A DNA stretch of 64,000 nucleotides, from assembly GCA_041918255.1 (NCBI GenBank), contig JAYRWD010000062.1, positions 97,318 through 161,317 on the forward strand, read 5' to 3'. A program made the translations under genes and the position numbers. Below, piece after piece: positions 25,913 to 34,732 of this stretch. Source of the DNA: JAYRWD01 sp041918255 (GTDB lineage Bacteria; Patescibacteriota; Dojkabacteria; B142; WJKM01). Every line of letters begins with the position of its first letter. Position 1 is the first letter of the stretch. Under the pieces are notes generated by a model that saw only the letters and a list, made by a program, of their open reading frames with translations, was not told the origin of the DNA and did no database searches.

Positions 25913-28180
25913 ATGCAAAAACTCGTAATAGTTGAATCGCCTTCAAAAGTTAAAACAATTACTAAATACATTAATTCAAAAGATTATCTCGTGATAGCTT
26001 CGCGTGGGCATGTAGTGGATCTTCCAAAATCTAGTCTTGGAATAGATATTGAAAAAGATTATCAGCCACAATATGAAATCACACAACCTAAAGCACTATC
26101 CGAGCTTAGAAAAGCTTTTAGCGATAAGGATGAATTAATTCTAGCTGTAGATCCAGATAGGGAAGGGGAAGCAATCGGATGGCATGTCGCTATTCGATTA
26201 GGGGTGATTAATGCAAAAGGTACCTTAAAAAAAGGTAAAAAGCTTTCTCGCATAACATTCACCTCAATCACAAAGGAAGCGGTTGAAGACGCTTTGAAGA
26301 ATCCAAGAGGAATAGATTACAACTTAGTGGATGCGCAGCAAGCCAGAAGGGTATTAGATAGATTGGTTGGATACAAGCTTTCTCCTCTATTATGGCAAAA
26401 AATTCGATATGGTCTGTCTGCAGGAAGGGTTCAATCTGTCGCTTTGAGATTAGTTGTAGAAAGGGAAGAAGAGAGGGAGAAATTTGATGTACAAGAATAT
26501 TGGAGTATCAACGGGTTATTCTCCCCATCTTCAGGCAAGATTTTCAAACCAGAGATCAAATTAACCAAGACTTCGCATAAAGTTTATTTGAACTCACCTA
26601 CTTCTTCAGATGATAAAACGGATTCCGTCCAGCTTGCTTTAGCAAAGATTAACGGAGAAAAGTTTGAAGTGAGTGAAGAACGCGAAGCAACAACGATGCT
26701 AGATAAGATCATACAGGTTGTAGAGTGGAGGGTAAAAAATATAGATACCAAGGAGATTATAAAGGCGACAATACCTCCTTTTACGACAAGCACGTTGCAA
26801 CAAGTCAGTTCAAATAAATTAGGGTTCTCTCCTAAGAAAACTATGAGTTTGGCCCAGAAACTTTACGAATCAGGGCATATTACATACATGAGGACTGATT
26901 CAACAGAGCTTTCGTCTTCAGCCATTGAGCAAATACGAACTCATATCAAAAAAGTTTATGGAGACAAGCTTCTTCCGCAAAAAGCAAAGATTTATAAGAC
27001 TGCCACAAAGGTTGCTCAAGAAGCTCATGAGGCAATACGACCTACCAACCCAAGCTTTGATAGTAAGAAACTTAAATTTGGCAATGAAGCAAAAGAATTA
27101 TATGATTTGATTTTACATCGCACATTGGGTTCGCAAATGATAGATGCAATATTACAAAGTACTAAAATTGAGGTCGAGGGTGGCAACTATTTATTTTCCG
27201 GTAATTTTCAACAGATCAAAGAAAAGGGATTTATGTTGGTGTACCATGTGAACATTGCCGTTAGCGATGTCCCTCTTTTTACTTTAACCCAACCGATTTA
27301 CTTGTCGGGACTGAATGCCAATCAAAGCTTTACCCAACCTCCCGCGAGGTATTCTGAGGCAAGCTTAATAAAAGCACTTGAAGCATTTGGTATTGGAAGG
27401 CCATCGACTTATGTCCCGACTTTAATGACAATCCAGGGTCGTGGATATGTAAGTAAAGAGGGCAGATACCTTGTCCCAACGGATACAGGCAAAGTCGTAA
27501 CGGCTCTACTCAGGGATCATTTTAAAGAGATTGTTGATTATGGGTTTACTGCAGAAATGGAGAACAAACTGGATCATATTGCAAATGGAAATGTTAAATG
27601 GATAGAAATGATTGATGAATTTTATAAGACGTTTGAAAAAAATATTGAGAAACAAAAGGTTGCTATTAAAAGGGGGGACTATACAAACCTCGGTAATGCT
27701 CCAAAGGAAATAATATGTCCTGTATGTTCAGCTCAAATGCAATTGAAATTAGGGAAGTATGGTAGATTTTATAGCTGTTCAAAATGGCCAGAATGTAAGG
27801 GAATGCTAGGGATAGATGGTAAAAGTGCGGATGATATTAAAAATGAGGCTACTAGTAAAGAATTTCTAAAATTTTTTAAACCTGCTCCTCAAAGCGAAAC
27901 AGGACAGGAGTTTGAATTAAGACAGGGGCAATATGGAAAATACTGGGCGCACCCAGATTATCCAAAAGTTAAAGATGCAAGGCCTTTAGAATATAATAAA
28001 GAAACCTTTTTAGCAATATACGGACCCCCTCCTAAAGCGCCAGATGGAAAAGAAATGATATTGAAAAGAGGAAGGTTTGGAGAATTTTGGGCGCACCCAG
28101 ATTACCCTCAGAAAAAGATTGTATTGCGTATAAATCAGAAACAAATCCGAGAAGCAAAGGCAAGTTTGGGGCTCTCGTAA
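25913..28180 (+). CDS. topA: DNA topoisomerase I
   Basis: 755 residues. The TOPRIM domain has KLVIVESPSKVKTI and VDPDREGEAIGWHV. The active-site Tyr is in ITYMRTDST (near 325). One C4 zinc ribbon is at about 603-630 (CPVC..YSCSKWPEC). Two further cysteine-free repeats follow (RQGQYGKYWAHPDYPK and KRGRFGEFWAHPDYPQ), which keep the ribbon's aromatic pattern without zinc ligands. It relaxes negative supercoils. The same repeats probably bind single-stranded DNA. Confidence 0.97.
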   Translation: MQKLVIVESPSKVKTITKYINSKDYLVIASRGHVVDLPKSSLGIDIEKDYQPQYEITQPKALSELRKAFSDKDELILAVDPDREGEAIGWHVAIRLGVINAKGTLKKGKKLSRITFTSITKEAVEDALKNPRGIDYNLVDAQQARRVLDRLVGYKLSPLLWQKIRYGLSAGRVQSVALRLVVEREEEREKFDVQEYWSINGLFSPSSGKIFKPEIKLTKTSHKVYLNSPTSSDDKTDSVQLALAKINGEKFEVSEEREATTMLDKIIQVVEWRVKNIDTKEIIKATIPPFTTSTLQQVSSNKLGFSPKKTMSLAQKLYESGHITYMRTDSTELSSSAIEQIRTHIKKVYGDKLLPQKAKIYKTATKVAQEAHEAIRPTNPSFDSKKLKFGNEAKELYDLILHRTLGSQMIDAILQSTKIEVEGGNYLFSGNFQQIKEKGFMLVYHVNIAVSDVPLFTLTQPIYLSGLNANQSFTQPPARYSEASLIKALEAFGIGRPSTYVPTLMTIQGRGYVSKEGRYLVPTDTGKVVTALLRDHFKEIVDYGFTAEMENKLDHIANGNVKWIEMIDEFYKTFEKNIEKQKVAIKRGDYTNLGNAPKEIICPVCSAQMQLKLGKYGRFYSCSKWPECKGMLGIDGKSADDIKNEATSKEFLKFFKPAPQSETGQEFELRQGQYGKYWAHPDYPKVKDARPLEYNKETFLAIYGPPPKAPDGKEMILKRGRFGEFWAHPDYPQKKIVLRINQKQIREAKASLGLS

Positions 28181-28247
28181 TCTGTTAGTAAAATTGAAAG
28201 ATTTGAAGAATATTTTATAGGTATCGCGGTAAGAATATCCAATGGTG

Positions 28248-28256
28248 TGATATAAT
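28248..28256 (+). promoter_or_regulatory. Extended -10 promoter for rpsB
   Basis: TGATATAAT (28248-28256) is an extended -10; no good -35. The start would be near 28263, giving a leader of about 83 nt that contains the hairpin at 28273-28314. Confidence 0.55.
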
Positions 28257-28272
28257 AATTTTCAAATCAACA

Positions 28273-28314
28273 CTATCATCTCAACCTTGTTGAAGCCCAA
28301 AATAAAGATGATAG
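28273..28314 (+). promoter_or_regulatory. rpsB leader hairpin (candidate uS2 autoregulatory element)
   Basis: CTATCATCT (28273-28281) pairs perfectly with AGATGATAG (28306-28314). Inside, CAAC/GTTG (28282-28285 / 28289-28292) makes a short second hairpin with a three-base loop. It stands between the predicted promoter and the rpsB start. rpsB leaders are regulated by S2 in other bacteria; control here is inferred. Confidence 0.5.
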
Positions 28315-28345
28315 GAAGTATTTAATTTTATTAAAGGTTGACTAT

Positions 28346-29479
28346 ATGACTACTACTAGTGGTGGCATTTCATTCCACATTCCTCCGATAGATGAATTTC
28401 TAAAAGCAGGTGTCCAATTTGGGCACGAGACAAAACGTTGGAATCCAAAAATGGCAGGATATATCTACGGCAGCAAGAAGGGCATTCACATTATCGATGT
28501 TTCCCAAACTATCAAAATGCTAGAAGCGGCTCTGATAAATCTCTCAAATCTAGCCCGTACTGGTTCGGTACTTTTTGTGGGGACAAAGAGGCAAGCTTCT
28601 ACCATCGTAATGCAAGAAGCAATTCGAGCCGGGGGACATTTTATAATCCATAGATGGCCGGGCGGATTGCTCACAAATTTTGACATGATAAAACGCAGTC
28701 TGGATAAACTTGCAAAATTAGAGGAATTCTTCGAACACGGGATAGAGGGACGGACCAAATATGAGGTCTCAAAAATGAAAGTTGAGTGGGGTAGATTAAA
28801 TAGATTATATGGCGGGATTAAATCAATGTCGAAAAATCCTGCTGCAATAGTTCTTGTTGATCCAAGATACGAAATAGGTGCAGTATTAGAAGCACATAAA
28901 CTAAATATTCCTATAATAGCTGTTATTGATAGCAATTGCGATCCAAACTCTGTGGCGTATCCAATCCCTGGCAACGATGACGCAATTAGATCAATTTCTC
29001 TTTTTATGAAGCTATTTGCAGATGCTGTGCTAGCTGGGAATGGTGGCCAAGGTGTAAAACATAATCTTCAAGATTTTTCGAATTATGAAGTCAAAATTTT
29101 GAAAAAAATCACCCCAGAACTTGACGCGGAAAAAAGAGAAAAGAGGATTCGCATCAGAAGACCAGAGCAGATTGAGATAGAATCTTCAAGAGTAGAAAAA
29201 TCTAAAGAACTTCCTATGGCAAATCCTGTTAAGGCAATAAAGAAAGAAATCGTCGCTGACGATGTTAAAAAAGTACAGAAAAAAGCTGGTACAAAACCAG
29301 GTGTTAAAAGTTCCAAAACTAAAGAATCTTCTGAAAAAGGCGAATTATCTCCCCGTATAGAGAAAGTACTTAAAGAGAATAACCTTAGCCTTTCTAAAGC
29401 CCGAAAAATGAGCGAATCTGATTTAAAAAAAATTAAGGGATTGGGGCTGAAGGCAATAGAATTAATTAAAGGAAAATAA
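28346..29479 (+). CDS. rpsB: 30S ribosomal protein uS2 with C-terminal helix-hairpin-helix extension
   Basis: 377 residues. The uS2 core (about 1-235) is clear: GVQFGHETKRWNPKM, GSVLFVGTKRQAS, HRWPGGLLTNF, PAAIVLVDPRYE, and PIIAVIDSNCDPNSVAYPIPGNDDA. The last ~140 residues are extra: a Lys/Glu-rich linker (about 250-335) and a final segment near 336-377 (SPRIEKVLKENN..., KKIKGLGLKAIELIKGK) resembling a helix-hairpin-helix. Typical uS2 is 230-260 residues. The tail probably adds RNA or protein contacts. Confidence 0.94.
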   Translation: MTTTSGGISFHIPPIDEFLKAGVQFGHETKRWNPKMAGYIYGSKKGIHIIDVSQTIKMLEAALINLSNLARTGSVLFVGTKRQASTIVMQEAIRAGGHFIIHRWPGGLLTNFDMIKRSLDKLAKLEEFFEHGIEGRTKYEVSKMKVEWGRLNRLYGGIKSMSKNPAAIVLVDPRYEIGAVLEAHKLNIPIIAVIDSNCDPNSVAYPIPGNDDAIRSISLFMKLFADAVLAGNGGQGVKHNLQDFSNYEVKILKKITPELDAEKREKRIRIRRPEQIEIESSRVEKSKELPMANPVKAIKKEIVADDVKKVQKKAGTKPGVKSSKTKESSEKGELSPRIEKVLKENNLSLSKARKMSESDLKKIKGLGLKAIELIKGK

Positions 29480-29501
29480 TTATTTATTACTTACTAAACA
29501 A

Positions 29502-30122
29502 ATGGCTACAATTACTCTAGATCAAATAAAGGATTTGCGAAAGAGAACGGGTGCTGGAGTAGCAAATATAAAGGAGGCCTTAGAAAGTTCAAAAGGGGAT
29601 ATTGAACAAGCAATCCTTTATCTTAGGCAAAAAGGATTGGCCAAAGCTAATAAAAGAGCGGCAAATCAGACCGATTACGGATATATCGCGTCATATATAC
29701 ACTCAGGTGGGAGTATCGGAACTTTAGTTGAGATTAATACGGAAACAGATTTTGCGGCAAAGAATGATAGAATAAAGAGTCTTGCATATGAAATAGCATT
29801 ACACGTAGCAGCGAGCGACCCTCAATTTGTGAGGATTGATGAAGTACCTGCAGAGGTATTGGAAAAGGAAAAAGTAGTTTTTGCCGCTGATCTAAAGGGT
29901 AAACCAAAGGATGTCGCGGAAAAGATAATTCAGGGAAAATTGCAGAAATATTATGAAGAGATAGTTCTGGAAGAACAACCATACCTCAAAGATCCAACAA
30001 AAAAAGTGAAAGATGTAATCAATGATACAATCTCAGCAGTTGGTGAAAAAGTTGTAATAGGTAGAGTTGCCAGAATTAAAATTGCTTCTTCTGCAACAGC
30101 TTGTGGAGGTTTTACAGAGTAA
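29502..30122 (+). CDS. tsf: Translation elongation factor Ts
   Basis: 206 residues: an N-terminal UBA-like domain (IKDLRKRTGAGVANIKEAL), the TDF motif NTETDFAAKNDRI that displaces Mg from EF-Tu, and a shortened core (typical about 200-290). It follows rpsB by 22 bp. pyrH, normally next, is missing; frr comes after a 150-bp spacer. Confidence 0.96.
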   Translation: MATITLDQIKDLRKRTGAGVANIKEALESSKGDIEQAILYLRQKGLAKANKRAANQTDYGYIASYIHSGGSIGTLVEINTETDFAAKNDRIKSLAYEIALHVAASDPQFVRIDEVPAEVLEKEKVVFAADLKGKPKDVAEKIIQGKLQKYYEEIVLEEQPYLKDPTKKVKDVINDTISAVGEKVVIGRVARIKIASSATACGGFTE

Positions 30123-30275
30123 AGGATCTTCGTTGTGAGTAATTGCGGATACTCCAGGCTTCTTGCCTTGTTCTTCTTCATTATCTCCTTAAATGTTTTT
30201 CCAGAAGTGTAGGTTTGTATAGATTTTTCTGATAGAATTTATTAAAGACTATTTCTAGATATTAGTTTTAACAAT

Positions 30276-30824
30276 ATGAACTTAGAAGAATTTGACAGAA
30301 AGGCTAACGCAATACTCGAGGTACTAAAAAAGGAGCTGCAGAAAATTCGTGGGGGTCGAGTTGTTCCCTCGATGGTAGAAGATATAAAGGTTGAAGTTTA
30401 TAATTCAATGTTGCCTATCAATAATGTAGGTAATGTAAATATTGAAAGTCCACAATGTCTTACTATTCAGCCATGGGATAAGAATATTGTCCAGGATATT
30501 GTGAAGGCTATTCAGAATTCAAATTTAGGCGTGAATCCTGTTGTGAATGGAGATTTGATACGCTTACCTTTTCCTTTACTAAGTGAAGAGCGCAGGCAGG
30601 AATTTGTGAAAATTATGAAAGCAGAAGTAGAAAAAATACGAATATCAATTCGAATGTTGAGAAAAGAGATGATGGAATTTATAGAATTACAAGAGAAACA
30701 GGGTTCTATGTCGGAGGATGTGGCATCACGTGAAAAGAAAGCTGTACAAGAAAAAGTAGATAATCTTAATATCTCAGTAAATGATATATCTAAGGTAAAG
30801 GAAGACGAACTTATGAAAGTTTAA
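30276..30824 (+). CDS. frr: Ribosome recycling factor
   Basis: A 182-residue two-domain RRF. It has a long helical domain with KIRGGRVVPSMVEDIKVEVY near the start and the C-terminal helices RREFVKIMKAEVEKIRISIRMLRKE-like (seen as RRQEFVKIMKAEVEKIRISI). It splits post-termination ribosomes with EF-G. Normal length. Confidence 0.96.
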   Translation: MNLEEFDRKANAILEVLKKELQKIRGGRVVPSMVEDIKVEVYNSMLPINNVGNVNIESPQCLTIQPWDKNIVQDIVKAIQNSNLGVNPVVNGDLIRLPFPLLSEERRQEFVKIMKAEVEKIRISIRMLRKEMMEFIELQEKQGSMSEDVASREKKAVQEKVDNLNISVNDISKVKEDELMKV

Positions 30825-30876
30825 TACTATGAAGTATCCACACTTATACCAATAATTTCAAAACATTTTAAGTTCT

Positions 30877-32451
30877 ATGAGTATTTTGCAGGCAGTAATT
30901 ATTTCTATTGTGATATTTGGAACCATCATAGGCATTCATGAGTTTGGACATTTTCTAGCAGCAAAGATCTCTGGTGTTTGGGTCCAAGAATTTGCCATTG
31001 GGTTTGGACCAAAACTATTGAGTAAAAAAATAGGTGATACAAATTACCGTTTAAATCTAATTCCGTTTGGAGGGTATGTCAAACTCTTTGGAGAAAGGGC
31101 GCTTCAATCTTCTCGAGAGACAAAAAGAGATTTCGAGGCCTTACCTGATGAAGAAGAAGACCGAATTAAAGAGCTTAGCGAAAAGTATCAATTACATAAT
31201 ATTGAAGATGAGGAATTGTTGAAAACATCCTTAATAAAGCTTGAGGGAGTTGACGAACAAACTAAAGATTGGTTGTGGATAAACGAAATGAATTCAACTG
31301 AACGTGGGGCCAACCCAAGACGTTATAATAATACTAAACCGTTGCTAAAATTACTTATAGTGTGCTCTGGTGTCGCAATGAATTTTTTACTAGGGGCATT
31401 CTTGTATATGGTTTTTTTGATGTGGGTAAATAATAGTGTTCTTTTGCCAAGGTTGAGTGAATACAATTTTATGAGAGCTGAAACTGCCTCTTTACATACC
31501 CTTGCGCTCTATCCTGCATATGATGAATCCCTAAAGCCTTTGGAGGGGGCAGTCATTCTTAAGATTGCTGGTGAATATATATATTCGAGCGAAAGTCTTT
31601 TTAAAATACTGAGTAATAATATTGATAGGTCGGTAGACGTTGAAATTTATAAGAATGGAGACATATTTTCTGGTAATTATACTCTTGCAAGGAGTGGGGA
31701 ACATCTATCGAATTTAGATCCTTCGTTAAGAGGTAGGATTGTCATTAGTCAGGTGCAAGAGGGGTTGCCTGCTAAGAAGGCTGGGCTTGAACCTTTAGAT
31801 ATAATTTTGGAAATAAACGGAAGTGAAATCTTCTCAGCTGACAAATTTAACGAAATTCTTACTCAGAATCAAGGCAAAGATGTCATGATGAAAGTACTAA
31901 AAATTAACGGGGATGTTTCCAGTATTTCAGTTAAATTAGAAGATCCTATAGATCCAAATGGTCCACGTTTGGGCGCAAAATATTTTATTAACTTTGAGAA
32001 CGAACTTGGAGTTTATCTTCTGAATTATCCAATGAAAAGTTTTCTTAGAAATGGTTTCGCGCATGCTATTAATATGATTGGATATCAATACACTGCTTTT
32101 AAGGAGCTGATACAAAGGTCCATTGAATTAAAAGAACCACAGGTAATTACTGATCAAGTAGGAGGTCCCCTCAGAATAGGCGCAGAAATCAAAGGGCTGA
32201 TTGAATTCCACAATTTCAAGGATATTCTAAATTTGGCAGGAATGGTGAGCTTAATCGTGGGAGTTATGAATATACTCCCACTGCCTATCGTAGATGGGGG
32301 TTTTATATGGGTTATTCTCTATGAGACCCTAACAAGGAAGGAATTATCCGAAAGAGCTTACAAAATATACAACATTGTGGGATTGGTTTTGGTGGTGCTT
32401 TTGATGATCTCAATTACCTTGAAAGATATAATTTACGTATTCTTTGACTAA
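30877..32451 (+). CDS. rseP: Site-2 protease RseP (M50)
   Basis: 524 residues. The first membrane helix carries the zinc motif HEFGH (H21, E22, H25). The third ligand lies in MNILPLPIVDGG near 460. A PDZ domain is clear at about 290-345 (IVISQVQEGLPAKKAGLEPLDIILEING). The loop between helix 1 and helix 2 is about 70 residues longer than usual and charged (about 65-145). It cleaves membrane-bound anti-sigma factors or leftover signal peptides. Confidence 0.93.
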   Translation: MSILQAVIISIVIFGTIIGIHEFGHFLAAKISGVWVQEFAIGFGPKLLSKKIGDTNYRLNLIPFGGYVKLFGERALQSSRETKRDFEALPDEEEDRIKELSEKYQLHNIEDEELLKTSLIKLEGVDEQTKDWLWINEMNSTERGANPRRYNNTKPLLKLLIVCSGVAMNFLLGAFLYMVFLMWVNNSVLLPRLSEYNFMRAETASLHTLALYPAYDESLKPLEGAVILKIAGEYIYSSESLFKILSNNIDRSVDVEIYKNGDIFSGNYTLARSGEHLSNLDPSLRGRIVISQVQEGLPAKKAGLEPLDIILEINGSEIFSADKFNEILTQNQGKDVMMKVLKINGDVSSISVKLEDPIDPNGPRLGAKYFINFENELGVYLLNYPMKSFLRNGFAHAINMIGYQYTAFKELIQRSIELKEPQVITDQVGGPLRIGAEIKGLIEFHNFKDILNLAGMVSLIVGVMNILPLPIVDGGFIWVILYETLTRKELSERAYKIYNIVGLVLVVLLMISITLKDIIYVFFD

Positions 32452-32453
32452 TT

Positions 32454-32462
32454 TGCTATAAT
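32454..32462 (+). promoter_or_regulatory. Extended -10 promoter for rpsU
   Basis: TGCTATAAT (32454-32462) overlaps the region just after rseP. Transcription would start about 32469, exactly at the base of the hairpin at 32470. Confidence 0.55.
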
Positions 32463-32469
32463 TACTAAC

Positions 32470-32512
32470 GCTTATCCGTTCACGATAAGCCTTTTATATT
32501 ATCAGGAGGTGA
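32470..32512 (+). promoter_or_regulatory. 5' hairpin and strong Shine-Dalgarno of rpsU
   Basis: GCTTATC (32470-32476) pairs with GATAAGC (32484-32490), followed by CTTTTAT. Then AGGAGGTGA (32504-32512) sits seven bases before the ATG at 32519. This is one of the very few full anti-16S matches in the window. The hairpin could be a weak rseP terminator or a 5' stabiliser/regulator of rpsU. Confidence 0.5.
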
Positions 32513-32518
32513 TTATCA

Positions 32519-32755
32519 ATGTCAGTTATAGTACCAGATGGTATGCCCATTGATCAGGCTTTGAAATTGCTTTGGAGAGAAGCTAACAGGGAAAATATTC
32601 CTGCCGAGATTCAAAAGAAGCAATTTCGTGTAAAGCCTAGCGCAGTAAAGCATGCCCTCAACAAAAACTGGATTAAGCGAAAGCGTCGAGCCAGGGCATT
32701 CAAGCGCAAGTTAAGAAGGAAAGGACAGAGACGAACTCTTCTAAATATGCAATAA
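32519..32755 (+). CDS. rpsU: 30S ribosomal protein bS21
   Basis: 78 residues: IDQALKLLWREANRENIPAEIQ followed by an Arg/Lys-rich helix (KRKRRARAFKRKLRRKGQRR). This matches the bS21 layout of a short helical head and basic tail. bS21 lies near the anti-Shine-Dalgarno of 16S rRNA and affects start selection. It has its own promoter and a consensus ribosome-binding site. Confidence 0.85.
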   Translation: MSVIVPDGMPIDQALKLLWREANRENIPAEIQKKQFRVKPSAVKHALNKNWIKRKRRARAFKRKLRRKGQRRTLLNMQ

Positions 32756-32803
32756 TCGTAGTGCGTATTTATGTTAGTTCGTTTTTAAACCTTCTCAATT
32801 ATT

Positions 32804-34348
32804 ATGATAGATACACCAGTATTGTATCGAAAGTATAGACCATACGAATTTGATCAGGTCATTGGACAGTCCCATATTATTAAACTGCTGAGATATCACG
32901 TTGAGGCAGGTAAAATCCATAATGCTTATCTGTTTGTTGGTCCGCGAGGTACGGGCAAAACAACAATAGCAAGGATTTTTGCCAGAAAGATAAATGGTCT
33001 TGATTCAAAGAATCCAGAAGAAGAACATATTGATATTATTGAAATCGATGCGGCGTCAAATAGGGGTATTGACGAAATAAGAGAAATTAGGCAGAATGCA
33101 AATTTTTTACCTACACAATTAAAATATAAAGTTTATGTAGTGGATGAAGTACACATGCTCACGAGAGATGCCTTCAATGCCTTACTTAAGACTTTGGAGG
33201 AACCACCGAAGCATATAGTATTTATTTTTGCTACAACTGAACCACATAAGCTTCCTGCAACCATATTATCTCGGGTAATTAGATTGGACTTTAAGCTAGG
33301 AACAAGCGATGAGCTTGCACAGAGAATTCGATATATCAGTGAATCTGAGAAGCTGAAAATTGATGATGGTGGAATAAATAAGATAGTCCATTTTGCCAAA
33401 GGAAGTTTTCGAGACGCGGAAAGCCTATTGACTAAAGTTATCAGAAAAGCCGGCAAAAAAATTACAACAAACGAAATTGATGAAATTTTGGGAGTTGTAG
33501 ACGAACAATTAATCCATGAATTTTTTGAAAATTTGCACCAGGCTAATGTACCAGGCGTTATGAAATTGATAGATCAAATAGAACTGTCAGGAAAGGATTT
33601 GACGAACTTTGTCGTACAATGCCTAGAGAGAATTGTTGATGAACTTAGAAATAACGTTACGGAAAAGATACATAAGTATCCATTAAAATTTTTAGGGAAT
33701 TGTGCCCGAGAACTAAATGATTTTGTCCAAAACGGTCAGAATTGTTTGGATGTTAAGTTAGCTCTTGAACTCAGCTGTATGGCTATTATTGGAGATGATT
33801 TGGGAACAATACCAAAAACTAAAACAGGAAATCAAGATAATGATTCAAAAATGAGGGATACGAATTATGTCTCGGACATAGAAGTTTCGTACAAGAATGA
33901 AAGTATTATTAAGACGAAAAAGACCACAGCTAGTGTTTTGGATAAAATTGATGAGACAGCAACGCACGTAGGGTCTGTTTCTACTCAGTGGGATAAGTCT
34001 ACTATCACTATTGAATATGTTCATTCAAAATGGGCTGAAATATTGCAGATGTCAAGGGCGTATAATCATCATTTAGCAGCATTCTTATCGAAGTCTAAGT
34101 TAGACAGTATAGAGGATTCAACTTTAGTCCTTTCGGTCCCATTTGATTTTCATAGAAAGAAGTTAGAGGATGCTCTTGTAAGAAAAAAGTTGTTGGAACT
34201 TTTTCGCCAAATTTTAGCACGAGAAAATATTGATTATAGAGTAATTGTGCGAGAGAAAGAACAATCTGATGATATGGTGGATTCTGAAGATGATGTAGAA
34301 AAAAATTCCAATAAACAACTGGTTGAAAATATATTTGGAAAAAATTAA
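32804..34348 (+). CDS. dnaX: DNA polymerase III subunit gamma/tau
   Basis: 514 residues. Clamp-loader AAA+ module: YRPYEFDQVIGQSHI, Walker A GPRGTGKTTIARIFA, Walker B VYVVDEVHMLTRDAFNALLKTLEEPP, and the SRC-like sensor region ATILSRVIRLDF. The four-cysteine zinc module normally inserted after Walker A is deleted: the chain goes from ARKING to IDIIEIDAASNRG with only about 12 residues and no Cys. The C-terminal region (about 360-514) is tau-like and low in similarity. Confidence 0.94.
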   Translation: MIDTPVLYRKYRPYEFDQVIGQSHIIKLLRYHVEAGKIHNAYLFVGPRGTGKTTIARIFARKINGLDSKNPEEEHIDIIEIDAASNRGIDEIREIRQNANFLPTQLKYKVYVVDEVHMLTRDAFNALLKTLEEPPKHIVFIFATTEPHKLPATILSRVIRLDFKLGTSDELAQRIRYISESEKLKIDDGGINKIVHFAKGSFRDAESLLTKVIRKAGKKITTNEIDEILGVVDEQLIHEFFENLHQANVPGVMKLIDQIELSGKDLTNFVVQCLERIVDELRNNVTEKIHKYPLKFLGNCARELNDFVQNGQNCLDVKLALELSCMAIIGDDLGTIPKTKTGNQDNDSKMRDTNYVSDIEVSYKNESIIKTKKTTASVLDKIDETATHVGSVSTQWDKSTITIEYVHSKWAEILQMSRAYNHHLAAFLSKSKLDSIEDSTLVLSVPFDFHRKKLEDALVRKKLLELFRQILARENIDYRVIVREKEQSDDMVDSEDDVEKNSNKQLVENIFGKN

Positions 34349-34368
34349 TTATTATATTCGTTTTAACT

Positions 34369-34674
34369 ATGGCAGGTATATTTAGCAAAATGGGTGATTT
34401 ATATAAACTTCAAAGTGAAGCTAGGAATTTGCAAAAGAAATTGAAACAAATTGAGATAGAAGGAATTTCTAGGGGTAGGGAGGTAGTAGTATTATTAAAT
34501 GGTGAAAATGAATTGATAGACATAGCTATCGAAGATAATCTTCTAAGTATAGATATGAAGGACAGACTTAGAGAATATATTAGAGAAGCTATGAAAGATG
34601 CTCATAAAAAAATCCAAAAAACACTATCAAAATCAATGGATATGGGAAAGATAAAGGAACTTCTGGGGGCATAG
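34369..34674 (+). CDS. ybaB: YbaB/EbfC-family nucleoid-associated protein
   Basis: 101 residues: a coiled N-terminal helix (LYKLQSEARNLQKKLKQIEIEG) and a strand-rich middle with GREVVVLLNGENELIDIAIED, ending DMGKIKELLGA. It is between dnaX and recR, the conserved order. It binds DNA as a dimer. Confidence 0.93.
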   Translation: MAGIFSKMGDLYKLQSEARNLQKKLKQIEIEGISRGREVVVLLNGENELIDIAIEDNLLSIDMKDRLREYIREAMKDAHKKIQKTLSKSMDMGKIKELLGA

Positions 34675-34732
34675 TACGCATCTATTTTTGATTTCTTCAC
34701 ATTAGGGAGAACGTCAACTTATCAAATTCATA

